DNA of 64,000 bases, taken from Leptasterias polaris (lineage: Eukaryota > Echinodermata > Asteroidea > Forcipulatida > Asteriidae). The DNA is taken from the NCBI GenBank assembly GCA_037783415.1, contig JAZGTN010000001.1:310001-374000 (forward strand), given 5' to 3'. A program made the translations under genes and the position numbers. Shown piece by piece: positions 50,203-63,587 of the stretch (within the stretch, counting starts at the first letter, position 1; each line of letters starts with the position of its first letter). The notes under the pieces are model-generated. The model was not told the origin of the DNA. It was given only the letters and a program-made list of their open reading frames with translations, and did no database searches.

Positions 50203-53200
50203 CTACCCAAAGAAAATGAAAGTTTTAAAAAAGGCCAAGAAATAGTGCCTGCGGAAAACGTTGAGACCCTGAAATAAAGTTAAATCTACGGTTGACAATA
50301 ACTCCTGATCACAGCATGCCAGAGAGACAAATTTTGTTACCTGATTCTTCCCTGAATACTCCCAAATCCGAAAATCAGAATGTGAGGGCCAGCAGGCGCC
50401 ATCTTCATACCGCAAATTACCAGCGAGCGGGGACCATCCGAAGTCGACGCAATAGCGACTTCATTTGAACGAGCTATTTTAAAACAAATTCAAAGTAAGC
50501 ACGGTCAAATCAACATGACATCATTTTTGGATTGGCACAAAATTTACACCACTCGAAGGTCAAGTACTAGGGGTCATGTGACCGAATTCTTGGGGCGGAG
50601 AGACATTTTTAGACGGCGCTAGCGGCCAGAGAGTCACCCCTACCCAAAGAAAATGAGAAGTTTTCAAGCAAAATCAAAGTAAGTACGCTCAAATCAACCT
50701 GACATCATTTTTGGATTGGCACAAAATTTACACCACTCGAAGGTCAAGTACTAGGGGTCATGTGACCGAATTCTTGGGGCGGAGAGACATTTCTAGACGG
50801 CGCTAGCGGCCAGAGAGTCACCCCTACCCAAAGAAAATGAGAAGTTTTCAAGCAAAATCAAAGTAAGTACGCTCAAATCAACCTGACATCATTTTTGGAT
50901 TGGCACAAAATTTACACCACTCGAAGGTCAAGTACTAGGGGTCATGTGACCGAATTCTTGGGGCGGAGAGACATTTCTAGACGGCGCTAGTGGCCAGAGA
51001 GTCACCCCTACCCAAAGAAAATGAAAGTTTTAAAAAAGGCCAAGAAATAGTGCCTGCGGAAAACGTTGAGACCCTGAAATAAAGTTAAATCTACGGTTGA
51101 CAATAACTCCTGATCACAGCATGCCAGAGAGACAAATTTTGTTACCTGATTCTTCCCTGAATACTCCCAAATCCGAAAATCAGAATGTGAGGGCCAGCAG
51201 GCGCCATCTTCATACCGCAAATTACCAGCGAGCGGGGACCATCCGAAGTCGACGCAATAGCGACTTCATTTGAACGAGCTATTTTAAAACAAATTCAAAG
51301 TAAGCACGGTCAAATCAACATGACATCATTTTTGGATTGGCACAAAATTTACACCACTCGAAGGTCAACTACTAGGGGTCATGTGACCGAATTCTTGGGG
51401 CGGACAGACATTTCTAGACGGCGCTAGCGGCCAGAGAGTCACCCCTACCCAAAGAAAATGAGAAGTTTTCAAGCAAAATCAAAGTAAGTACGCTCAAATC
51501 AACCTGACATCATTTTTGGATTGGCACAAAATTTACACCACTCGAAGGTCAAGTACTAGGGGTCATGTGACCGAATTCTTGGGGCGGAGAGACATTTCTA
51601 GACGGCGCTAGCGGCCAGAGAGTCACCCCTACCCAAAGAAAATGAGAAGTTTTCAAGCAAAATCAAAGTAAGTACGCTCAAATCAACCTGACATCATTTT
51701 TGGATTGGCACAAAATTTACACCACTCGAAGGTCAAGTACTAGGGGTCATGTGACCGAATTCTTGGGGCGGAGAGACATTTCTAGACGGCGCTAGTGGCC
51801 AGAGAGTCACCCCTACCCAAAGAAAATGAAAGTTTTAAAAAAGGCCAAGAAATAGTGCCTGCGGAAAACGTTGAGACCCTGAAATAAAGTTAAATCTACG
51901 GTTGACAATAACTCCTGATCACAGCATGCCAGAGAGACAAATTTTGTTACCTGATTCTTCCCTGAATACTCCCAAATCCGAAAATCAGAATGTGAGGGCC
52001 AGCAGGCGCCATCTTCATACCGCAAATTACCAGCGAGCGGGGACCATCCGAAGTCGACGCAATAGCGACTTCATTTGAACGAGCTATTTTAAAACAAATT
52101 CAAAGTAAGCACGGTCAAATCAACATGACATCATTTTTGGATTGGCACAAAATTTACACCACTCGAAGGTCAAGTACTAGGGGTCATGTGACCGAATTAT
52201 TGGGGCGGAGAGACATTTCTAGACGGCGCTAGCGGCCAGAGAGTCACCCCTACCCAAAGAAAATGAGAAGTTTTCAAGCAAAATCAAAGTAAGTACGCTC
52301 AAATCAACCTGACATCATTTTTGGATTGGCACAAAATTTACACCACTCGAAGGTCAAGTACTAGGGGTCATGTGACCGAATTCTTGGGGCGGAGAGACAT
52401 TTCTAGACGGCGCTAGCGGCCAGAGAGTCACCCCTACCCAAAGAAAATGAGAAGTTTTCAAGCAAAATCAAAGTAAGTACGCTCAAATCAACCTGACATC
52501 ATTTTTGGATTGGCACAAAATTTACACCACTCGAAGGTCAAGTACTAGGGGTCATGTGACCGAATTCTTGGGGCGGAGAGACATTTCTAGACGGCGCTAG
52601 TGGCCAGAGAGTCACCCCTACCCAAAGAAAATGAAAGTTTTAAAAAAGGCCAAGAAATAGTGCCTGCGGAAAACGTTGAGACCCTGAAATAAAGTTAAAT
52701 CTACGGTTGACAATAACTCCTGATCACAGCATGCCAGAGAGACAAATTTTGTTACCTGATTCTTCCCTGAATACTCCCAAATCCGAAAATCAGAATGTGA
52801 GGGCCAGCAGGCGCCATCTTCATACCGCAAATTACCAGCGAGCGGGGACCATCCGAAGTCGACGCAATAGCGACTTCATTTGAACGAGCTATTTTAAAAC
52901 AAATTCAAAGTAAGCACGGTCAAATCAACATGACATCATTTTTGGATTGGCACAAAATTTACACCACTCGAAGGTCAAGTACTAGGGGTCATGTGACCGA
53001 ATTCTTGGGGCGGAGAGACATTTCTAGACGGCGCTAGCGGCCAGAGAGTCACCCCTACCCAAAGAAAATGAGAAGTTTTCAAGCAAAATCAAAGTAAGTA
53101 CGCTCAAATCAACCTGACATCATTTTTGGATTGGCACAAAATTTACACCACTCGAAGGTCAAGTACTAGGGGTCATGTGACCGAATTCTTGGGGCGGAGA

Positions 53201-56200
53201 GACATTTCTAGACGGCGCTAGCGGCCAGAGAGTCACCCCTACCCAAAGAAAATGAGAAGTTTTCAAGCAAAATCAAAGTAAGTACGCTCAAATCAACCTG
53301 ACATCATTTTTGGATTGGCACAAAATTTACACCACTCGAAGGTCAAGTACTAGGGGTCATGTGACCGAATTCTTGGGGCGGAGAGACATTTCTAGACGGC
53401 GCTAGTGGCCAGAGAGTCACCCCTACCCAAAGAAAATGAAAGTTTTAAAAAAGGCCAAGAAATAGTGCCTGCGGAAAACGTTGAGACCCTGAAATAAAGT
53501 TAAATCTACGGTTGACAATAACTCCTGATCACAGCATGCCAGAGAGACAAATTTTGTTACCTGATTCTTCCCTGAATACTCCCAAATCCGAAAATCAGAA
53601 TGTGAGGGCCAGCAGGCGCCATCTTCATACCGCAAATTACCAGCGAGCGGGGACCATCCGAAGTCGACGCAATAGCGACTTCATTTGAACGAGCTATTTT
53701 AAAACAAATTCAAAGTAAGCACGGTCAAATCAACATGACATCATTTTTGGATTGGCACAAAATTTACACCACTCGAAGGTCAAGTACTAGGGGTCATGTG
53801 ACCGAATTCTTGGGGCGGAGAGACATTTCTAGACGGCGCTAGCGGCCAGAGAGTCACCCCTACCCAAAGAAAATGAGAAGTTTTCAAGCAAAATCAAAGT
53901 AAGTACGCTCAAATCAACCTGACATCATTTTTGGATTGGCACAAAATTTACACCACTCGAAGGTCAAGTACTAGGGGTCATGTGACCGAATTCTTGGGGC
54001 GGAGAGACATTTCTAGACGGCGCTAGCGGCCAGAGAGTCACCCCTACCCAAAGAAAATGAGAAGTTTTCAAGCAAAATCAAAGTAAGTACGCTCAAATCA
54101 ACCTGACATCATTTTTGGATTGGCACAAAATTTACACCACTCGAAGGTCAAGTACTAGGGGTCATGTGACCGAATTCTTGGGGCGGAGAGACATTTCTAG
54201 ACGGCGCTAGTGGCCAGAGAGTCACCCCTACCCAAAGAAAATGAAAGTTTTAAAAAAGGCCAAGAAATAGTGCCTGCGGAAAACGTTGAGACCCTGAAAT
54301 AAAGTTAAATCTACGGTTGACAATAACTCCTGATCACAGCATGCCAGAGAGACAAATTTTGTTACCTGATTCTTCCCTGAATACTCCCAAATCCGAAAAT
54401 CAGAATGTGAGGGCCAGCAGGCGCCATCTTCATACCGCAAATTACCAGCGAGCGGGGACCATCCGAAGTCGACGCAATAGCGACTTCATTTGAACGAGCT
54501 ATTTTAAAACAAATTCAAAGTAAGCACGGTCAAATCAACATGACATCATTTTTGGATTGGCACAAAATTTACACCACTCGAAGGTCAAGTACTAGGGGTC
54601 ATGTGACCGAATTCTTGGGGCGGAGAGACATTTCTAGACGGCGCTAGCGGCCAGAGAGTCACCCCTACCCAAAGAAAATGAGAAGTTTTCAAGCAAAATC
54701 AAAGTAAGTACGCTCAAATCAACCTGACATCATTTTTGGATTGGCACAAAATTTACACCACTCGAAGGTCAAGTACTAGGGGTCATGTGACCGAATTCTT
54801 GGGGCGGAGAGACATTTCTAGACGGCGCTAGCGGCCAGAGAGTCACCCCTACCCAAAGAAAATGAGAAGTTTTCAAGCAAAATCAAAGTAAGTACGCTCA
54901 AATCAACCTGACATCATTTTTGGATTGGCACAAAATTTACACCACTCGAAGGTCAAGTACTAGGGGTCATGTGACCGAATTCTTGGGGCGGAGAGACATT
55001 TCTAGACGGCGCTAGTGGCCAGAGAGTCACCCCTACCCAAAGAAAATGAAAGTTTTAAAAAAGGCCAAGAAATAGTGCCTGCGGAAAACGTTGAGACCCT
55101 GAAATAAAGTTAAATCTACGGTTGACAATAACTCCTGATCACAGCATGCCAGAGAGACAAATTTTGTTACCTGATTCTTCCCTGAATACTCCCAAATCCG
55201 AAAATCAGAATGTGAGGGCCAGCAGGCGCCATCTTCATACCGCAAATTACCAGCGAGCGGGGACCATCCGAAGTCGACGCAATAGCGACTTCATTTGAAC
55301 GAGCTATTTTAAAACAAATTCAAAGTAAGCACGGTCAAATCAACATGACATCATTTTTGGATTGGCACAAAATTTACACCACTCGAAGGTCAAGTACTAG
55401 GGGTCATGTGACCGAATTCTTGGGGCGGAGAGACATTTCTAGACGGCGCTAGCGGCCAGAGAGTCACCCCTACCCAAAGAAAATGAGAAGTTTTCAAGCA
55501 AAATCAAAGTAAGTACGCTCAAATCAACCTGACATCATTTTTGGATTGGCACAAAATTTACACCACTCGAAGGTCAAGTACTAGGGGTCATGTGACCGAA
55601 TTCTTGGGGCGGAGAGACATTTCTAGACGGCGCTAGCGGCCAGAGAGTCACCCCTACCCAAAGAAAATGAGAAGTTTTCAAGCAAAATCAAAGTAAGTAC
55701 GCTCAAATCAACCTGACATCATTTTTGGATTGGCACAAAATTTACACCACTCGAAGGTCAAGTACTAGGGGTCATGTGACCGAATTCTTGGGGCGGAGAG
55801 ACATTTCTAGACGGCGCTAGTGGCCAGAGAGTCACCCCTACCCAAAGAAAATGAAAGTTTTAAAAAAGGCCAAGAAATAGTGCCTGCGGAAAACGTTGAG
55901 ACCCTGAAATAAAGTTAAATCTACGGTTGACAATAACTCCTGATCACAGCATGCCAGAGAGACAAATTTTGTTACCTGATTCTTCCCTGAATACTCCCAA
56001 ATCCGAAAATCAGAATGTGAGGGCCAGCAGGCGCCATCTTCATACCGCAAATTACCAGCGAGCGGGGACCATCCGAAGTCGACGCAATAGCGACTTCATT
56101 TGAACGAGCTATTTTAAAACAAATTCAAAGTAAGCACGGTCAAATCAACATGACATCATTTTTGGATTGGCACAAAATTTACACCACTCGAAGGTCAAGT

Positions 56201-56642
56201 ACTAGGGGTCATGTGACCGAATTCTTGGGGCGGAGAGACATTTGTAGACGGCGCTAGCGGCCAGAGAGTCACCCCTACCCAAAGAAAATGAGAAGTTTTC
56301 AAGCAAAATCAAAGTAAGTACGCTCAAATCAACCTGACATCATTTTTGGATTGGCACCAAATTTACACCACTCGAAGGTCAAGTACTAGGGATCATGTGA
56401 CCGAATTCTTGGGGCGGAGAGACATTTCTAGACGGCGCTAGCGGCCAGAGAGTCACCCCTACCCAAAGAAAATGAGAAGTTTTCAAGCAAAATCAAAGTA
56501 AGTACGCTCAAATCAACCTGACATCATTTTTGGATTGGCACAAAATTTACACCACTCGAAGGTCAAGTACTAGGGGTCATGTGACCGAATTCTTGGGGCG
56601 GAGAGACATTTCTAGACGGCGCTAGTGGCCAGAGAGTCACCC
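50203..56642. repeat. Regular run of eight 805-bp HORs
   Basis: The length, 6440 bp, equals 8 x 805, with L units every 805 bp from 50203 to 55838. Variants are few up to 56.0 kb: ACATTTTTAG near 50,606, GGTCAACTACT and GGCGGACAG (51405) in one L tail, and GAATTATTGG near 52,198, which removes an EcoRI site. The last HOR (55838-56642) introduces ATTTGTAGACG near 56,244, GGCACCAAA (56351-56360) and GGGATCATG near 56,392; the GGCACCAAA change is repeated 1242 bp later. Confidence 0.92.
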
Positions 56643-58505
56643 CTACCCAAAGAAAATGAAAGTTTTAAAAAAGGCCAAGAAATAGTGCCTGCGGAAAACG
56701 TTGAGACCCTGAAATAAAGTTAAATCTACGGTTGACAATAACTCCTGATCACAGCATGCCAGAGAGACAAATTTTGTTACCTGATTCTTCCCTGAATACT
56801 CTCAAATCCGAAAATCAGAATGTGAGGGCCAGCAGGCGCCATCTTCATACCGCAAATTACCAGCGAGCGGGGACCATCCGAAGTCGACGCAATAGCGACT
56901 TCATTTGAACGAGCTATTTTAAAACAAATTCAAAGTAAGCACGGTCAAATCAACATGACATCATTTTTGGATTGGCACAAAATTTACACCACTCGAAGGT
57001 CAAGTACTAGGGGTCATGTGACCGAATTCTTGGGGCGGAGAGACATTTCTAGACGGCGCTAGTGGCCAGAGAGTCACCCCTACCCAAAGAAAATGAAAGT
57101 TTTAAAAAAGGCCAAGAAATAGTGCCTGCGGAAAACGTTGAGACCCTGAAATAAAGTTAAATCTACGGTTGACAATAACTCCTGATCACAGCATGCCAGA
57201 GAGACAAATTTTGTTACCTGATTCTTCCCTGAATACTCCCAAATCCGAAAATCAGAATGTGAGGGCCAGCAGGCGCCATCTTCATACCGCAAATTACCAG
57301 CGAGCGGGGACCATCCGAAGTCGACGCAATAGCGACTTCATTTGAACGAGCTATTTTAAAACAAATTCAAAGTAAGCACGGTCAAATCAACATGACATCA
57401 TTTTTGGATTGGCACAAAATTTACACCACTCGAAGGTCAAGTACTAGGGGTCATGTGACCGAATTCTTGGGGCGGAGAGACATTTCTAGACGGCGCTAGC
57501 GGCCAGAGAGTCACCCCTACCCAAAGAAAATGAGAAGTTTTCAAGCAAAATCAAAGTAAGTACGCTCAAATCAACCTGACATCATTTTTGGATTGGCACC
57601 AAATTTACACCACTCGAAGGTTAAGTACTAGGGGTAAGGTGACCGAATTCTTGGGGCGGAGAGACATTTCTAGACGGCGCTAGCGGCCAGAGAGTCACCC
57701 CTACCCAAAGAAAATGAGAAGTTTTCAAGCAAAATCAAAGTAAGTACGCTCAAATCAACCTGACATCATTTTTGGATTGGCACAAAATTTACACCACTCG
57801 AAGGTCAAGTACTAGGGGTCATGTGACCGAATTCTTGGGGCGGAGAGACATTTCTAGACGGCGCTAGTGGCCAGAGAGTCACCCCTACCCAAAGAAAATG
57901 AAAGTTTTAAAAAAGGCCAAGAAATAGTGCCTGCGGAAAACGTTGAGACCCTGAAATAAAGTTAAATCTACGGTTGACAATAACTCCTGATCACAGCATG
58001 CCAGAGAGACAAATTTTGTTACCTGATTCTTCCCTGAATACTCTCAAATCCGAAAATCAGAATGTGAGGGCCAGCAGGCGCCATCTTCATACCGCAAATT
58101 ACCAGCGAGCGGGGACCATCCGAAGTCGACGCAATAGCGACTTCATTTGAACGAGCTATTTTAAAACAAATTCAAAGTAAGCACGGTCAAATCAACATGA
58201 CATCATTTTTGGATTGGCACAAAATTTACACCACTCGAAGGTCAAGTACTAGGGGTCATGTGACCGAATTCTTGGGGCGGAGAGACATTTCTAGACGGCG
58301 CTAGCGGCCAGAGAGTCACCCCTACCCAAAGAAAATGAGAAGTTTTCAAGCAAAATCAAAGTAAGTACGCTCAAATCAACCTGACATCATTTTTGGATTG
58401 GCACAAAATTTACACCACTCGAAGGTCAAGTACTAGGGGTCATGTGACCGAATTCTTGGGGCGGAGAGACATTTCTAGACGGCGCTAGTGGCCAGAGAGT
58501 CACCC
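56643..58505. repeat. 1242-bp duplication with a direct L-L junction
   Basis: The L at 56643-57079 is followed directly by the L at 57080 with no S between, and the tail of the first L is T-type (an S2 feature). Two private variants repeat at exactly 1242 bp (437+805): GGCACCAAA at 56351 and 57593, and ACTCTCAAATC at 56799 and 58041. The block was therefore duplicated with a breakpoint that joined L to L. L units at 56643 and 57885 both carry the C>T. S counts are 0 (56643), 2 (57080) and 1 (57885). Confidence 0.9.
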
Positions 58506-60115
58506 CTACCCAAAGAAAATGAAAGTTTTAAAAAAGGCCAAGAAATTGTGCCTGCGGAAAACGTTGAGACCCTGAAATAAAGTTAAATCTACGGTTGACA
58601 ATAACTCCTGATCACAGCATGCCAGAGAGACAAATTTTGTTACCTGATTCTTCCCTGAATACTCCCAAATCCGAAAATCAGAATGTGAGGGCCAGCAGGC
58701 GCCATCTTCATACCGCAAATTACCAGCGAGCGGGGACCATCCGAAGTCGACGCAATAGCGACTTCATTTGAACGAGCTATTTTAAAACAAATTCAAAGTA
58801 AGCACGGTCAAATCAACATGACATCATTTTTGGATTGGCACAAAATTTACACCACTCGAAGGTCAAGTACTAGGGGTCATGTGACCGAATTCTTGGGGCG
58901 GAGAGACATTTCTAGACGGCGCTAGCGGCCAGAGAGTCACCCCTACCCAAAGAAAATGAGAAGTTTTCAAGCAAAATCAAAGTAAGTACGCTCAAATCAA
59001 CCTGACATCATTTTTGGATTGGCACAAAATTTACACCACTCGAAGGTCAAGTACTAGGGGTCATGTGACCGAATTCTTGGGGCGGAGAGACATTTCTAGA
59101 CGGCGCTAGCGGCCAGAGAGTCACCCCTACCCAAAGAAAATGAGAAGTTTTCAAGCAAAATCAAAGTAAGTACGCTCAAATCAACCTGACATCATTTTTG
59201 GATTGGCACAAAATTTACACCACTCGAAGGTCAAGTACTAGGGGTCATGTGACCGAATTCTTGGGGCGGAGAGACATTTCTAGACGGCGCTAGCGGCCAG
59301 AGAGTCACCCCTACCCAAAGAAAATGAAAGTTTTAAAAAAGGCCAAGAAATAGTGCCTGCGGAAAACGTTGAGACCCTGAAATAAAGTTAAATCTACGGT
59401 TGACAATAACTCCTGATCACAGCATGCCAGAGAGACAAATTTTGTTACCTGATTCTTCCCTGAATACTCCCAAATCCGAAAATCAGAATGTGAGGGCCAG
59501 CAGGCGCCATCTTCATACCGCAAATTACCAGCGAGCGGGGACCATCCGAAGTCGACGCAATAGCGACTTCATTTGAACGAGCTATTTTAAAACAAATTCA
59601 AAGTAAGTACGGTCAAATCAACATGACATCATTTTTGGATTGGCACAAAATTTACACCACTCGAAGGTCATGTACTAGGGGTCATGTGACCGAATTCTTG
59701 GGGCGGAGAGACATTTCTAGACGGCGCTAGCGGCCAGAGAGTCACCCCTACCCAAAGAAAATGAGAAGTTTTCAAGCAAAATCAAAGTAAGTACGCTCAA
59801 ATCAACCTGACATCATTTTTGGATTGGCACAAAATTTACACCACTCGAAGGTCAAGTACTAGGGGTCATGTGACCGAATTCTTGGGGCGGAGAGACATTT
59901 CTAGACGGCGCTAGCGGCCAGAGAGTCACCCCTACCCAAAGAAAATGAGAAGTTTTCAAGCAAAATCAAAGTAAGTACGCTCAAATCAACCTGACATCAT
60001 TTTTGGATTGGCACAAAATTTACACCACTCGAAGGTCAAGTAGTAGGGGTCATGTGACCGAATTCTTGGGGCGGAGAGACATTTCTGGACGGCGCTAGCG
60101 GCCAGAGAGTCACCC
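58506..60115. repeat. 805-bp HORs at start of the heterogeneous right part
   Basis: L units at 58506 and 59311, each with two S. The unit before the L at 59311 is C-type (59294), unlike almost all units before L in the first 59 kb. The L at 59311 has an S-like GTAAGTACGGTC and GGTCATGTACT near 59,669. The last S has GTAGTAGGGG and TTCTGGACGG (60087) and is also C-type (60099). Confidence 0.88.
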
Positions 60116-63100
60116 CTACCCAAAGAAAATGAAAGTTTTAAAAAAGGCCAAGAAATAGTGCCTGCGGAAAACGTTGAGACCCTGAAATAAAGTTAAATCT
60201 ACGGTTGACAATAACTCCTGATCACAGCATGCCAGAGAGACAAATTTTGTTACCTGATTCTTCCCTGAATACTCCCAAATCCGAAAATCAGAATGTGAGG
60301 GCCAGCAGGCGCCATCTTCATACCGCAAATTACCAGCGAGCGGGGACCATCCGAAGTCGACGCAATAGCGACTTCATTTGAACGAGCTATTTTAAAACAA
60401 ATTCAAAGTAAGCGCGGTCAAATCAACATGACATCATTTTTGGATTGGCACAAAATTTACACCACTCGAAGGTCAAGTACTAGGGGTCATGTGACCGAAT
60501 TCTTGGGGCGGAGAGACATTTCTAGACGGCGCTAGCGGCCAGAGAGTCACCCCTACCCAAAGAAAATGAGAAGTTTTCAAGCAAAATCAAAGTAAGTACG
60601 CTCAAATCAACCTGACATCATTTTTGGATTGGCACAAAATTTACACCACTCGAAGGTCAAGTACTAGGGGTCATGTGACCGAATTCTTGGGGCGGAGAGA
60701 CATTTCTAGACGGCGCTAGTGGCCAGAGAGTCACCCCTACCCAAAGAAAATGAAAGTTTTAAAAAGGCCAAGAAATAGTGCCTGCGGAAAACGTTGAGAC
60801 CCTGAAATAAAGTTAAATCTACGGTTGACAATAACTCCTGATCACAGCATGCCAGAGAGACAAATTTTGTTACCTGATTCTTCCCTGAATACTCCCAAAT
60901 CCGAAAATCAGAATGTGAGGGCCAGCAGGCGCCATCTTCATACCGCAAATTACCAGCGAGCGGGGACCATCCGAAGTCGACGCAATAGCGACTTCATTTG
61001 AACGAGCTATTTTAAAACAAATTCAAAGTAAGCACGGTCAAATCAACATGACATCATTTTTGGATTGGCACAAAATTTACACCACTCGAAGGTCAAGTAC
61101 TAGGGGTCATGTGACCGAATTCTTGGGGCGGAGAGACATTTCTAGACGGCGCTAGCGGCCAGAGAGTCACCCCTACCCAAAGAAAATGAGAAGTTTTCAA
61201 GCAAAATCAAAGTAAGTACGCTCAAATCAACCTGACATCATTTTTGGATTGGCACAAAATTTACACCACTCGAAGGTCAAGTACTAGGGGTCATGTGACC
61301 GAATTCTTGGGGCGGAGAGACATTTCTAGACGGCGCTAGCGGCCAGAGAGTCACCCCTACCCAAAGAAAATGAGAAGTTTTCAAGCAAAATCAAAGTAAG
61401 TACGCTCAAATCAACCTGACATCATTTTTGGATTGGCACAAAATTTACACCACTCGAAGGTCAAGTACTAGGGGTCATGTGACCGAATTCTTGGGGCGGA
61501 GAGACATTTCTGGACGGCGCTAGCGGCCAGAGAGTCACCCCTACCCAAAGAAAATGAAAGTTTTAAAAAAGGCCAAGAAATAGTGCCTGCGGAAAACGTT
61601 GAGACCCTGAAATAAAGTTAAATCTACGGTTGACAATAACTCCTGATCACAGCATGCCAGAGAGACAAATTTTGTTACCTGATTCTTCCCTGAATACTCC
61701 CAAATCCGAAAATCAGAATGTGAGGGCCAGCAGGCGCCATCTTCATACCGCAAATTACCAGCGAGCGGGGACCATCCGAAGTCGACGCAATAGCGACTTC
61801 ATTTGAACGAGCTATTTTAAAACAAATTCAAAGTAAGCACGGTCAAATCAACATGACATCATTTTTGGATTGGCACAAAATTTACACCACTCGAAGGTCA
61901 AGTACTAGGGGTCATGTGACCGAATTCTTGGGGCGGAGAGACATTTCTAGACGGCGCTAGCGGCCAGAGAGTCACCCCTACCCAAAGAAAATGAGAAGTT
62001 TTCAAGCAAAATCAAAGTAAGTACGCTCAAATCAACCTGACATCATTTTTGGATTGGCACAAAATTTACACCACTCGAAGGTCAAGTACTAGGGGTCATG
62101 TGACCGAATTATTGGGGCGGAGAGACATTTCTAGACGGCGCTAGCGGCCAGAGAGTCACCCCTACCCAAAGAAAATGAGAAGTTTTCAAGCAAAATCAAA
62201 GTAAGTACGCTCAAATCAACCTGACATCATTTTTGGATTGGCACAAAATTTACACCACTCGAAGGTCACGTACTAGGGGTCATGTGACCGAATTCTTGGG
62301 GCGGAGAGACATTTCTAGACGGCGCTAGTGGCCAGAGAGTCACCCCTACCCAAAGAAAATGAAAGTTTTAAAAAAGGCCAAGAAATAGTGCCTGCGGAAA
62401 ACGTTGAGACCCTGAAATAAAGTTAAATCTACGGTTGACAATAACTCCTGATCACAGCATGCCAGAGAGACAAATTTTGTTACCTGATTCTTCCCTGAAT
62501 ACTCCCAAATCCGAAAATCAGAATGTGAGGGCCAGCAGGCGCCATCTTCATACCGCAAATTACCAGCGAGCGGGGACCATCCGAAGTCGACGCAATAGCG
62601 ACTTCATTTGAACGAGCTATTTTAAAACAAATTCAAAGTAAGCACGGTCAAATCAACATGACATCATTTTTGGATTGGCACAAAATTTACACCACTCGAA
62701 GGTCAAGTACTAGGAGTCATGTGACCGAATTCTTGGGGCGGAGAGACATTTCTAGACGGCGCTAGCGGCCAGAGAGTCACCCCTACCCAAAGAAAATGAG
62801 AAGTTTTCAAGCAAAATCAAAGTAAGTACGCTCAAATCAACCTGACATCATTTTTGGATTGGCACAAAATTTACACCACTCGAAGGTCAAGTACTAGGGG
62901 TCATGTGACCGAATTCTTGGGGCGGAGAGACATTTCTAGACGGCGCTAGCGGCCAGAAAGTCACCCCTACCCAAAGAAAATGAGAAGTTTTCAAGCAAAA
63001 TCAAAGTAAGTACGCTCAAATCAACCTGACATCATTTTTGGATTGGCACAAAATTTACACCACTCGAAGGTCAAGTGCTAGGGGTCATGTGACCGAATTC

Positions 63101-63150
63101 TTGGGGCGGAGAGACATTTCTAGACGGCGCTAGCGGCCAGAAAGTCACCC
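60116..63150. repeat. 621, 804, 805, 805-bp HORs with C-type last units
   Basis: L units start at 60116, 60737, 61541 and 62346, with S counts 1, 2, 2, 2. The L at 60737 is 436 bp because its A-run lost one base. TTCTGGACGG at 60087 and 61512 are exactly 1425 bp apart, matching the L-to-L distance 60116 to 61541, so this block was duplicated. C-type units precede the L units at 61541 and 63151; T-type units precede those at 60737 and 62346. EcoRI is lost at GAATTATTGG near 62,109. Confidence 0.88.
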
Positions 63151-63587
63151 CTACCCAAAGAAAATGAAAGTTTTAAAAAAGGCCAAGAAATAGTGCCTGC
63201 GGAAAACGTTGAGACCCTGAAATAAAGTTAAATCTACGGTTGACAATAACTCCTGATCACAGCATGCCAGAGAGACAAATTTTGTTACCTGATTCTTCCC
63301 TGAATACTCCCAAATCCGAAAATCAGAATGTGAGGGCCAGCAGGCGCCATCTTCATACCGCAAATTACCAGCGAGCGGGGACCATCCGAAGTCGACGCAA
63401 TAGCGACTTCATTTGAACGAGCTATTTTAAAACAAATTCAAAGTAAGCACGGTCAAATCAACATGACATCATTTTTGGATTGGCACAAAATTTACACCAC
63501 TCGAAGGTCAAGTACTAGGGGTCATGTGACCGAATTCTTGGGGCGGAGAGACATTTCTAGACGGCGCTAGCGGCCAGAGAGTCACCC
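63151..63587. repeat. L unit joined directly to the next L (no S between)
   Basis: This is the second 437-bp interval in the window. Unlike the one at 56643, its tail is C-type (63571), so this junction is a separate event in which L keeps its own tail. The unit before it carries GGCCAGAAAG (63142), shared with the L-proximal S at 62958, 184 bp upstream. Confidence 0.92.
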
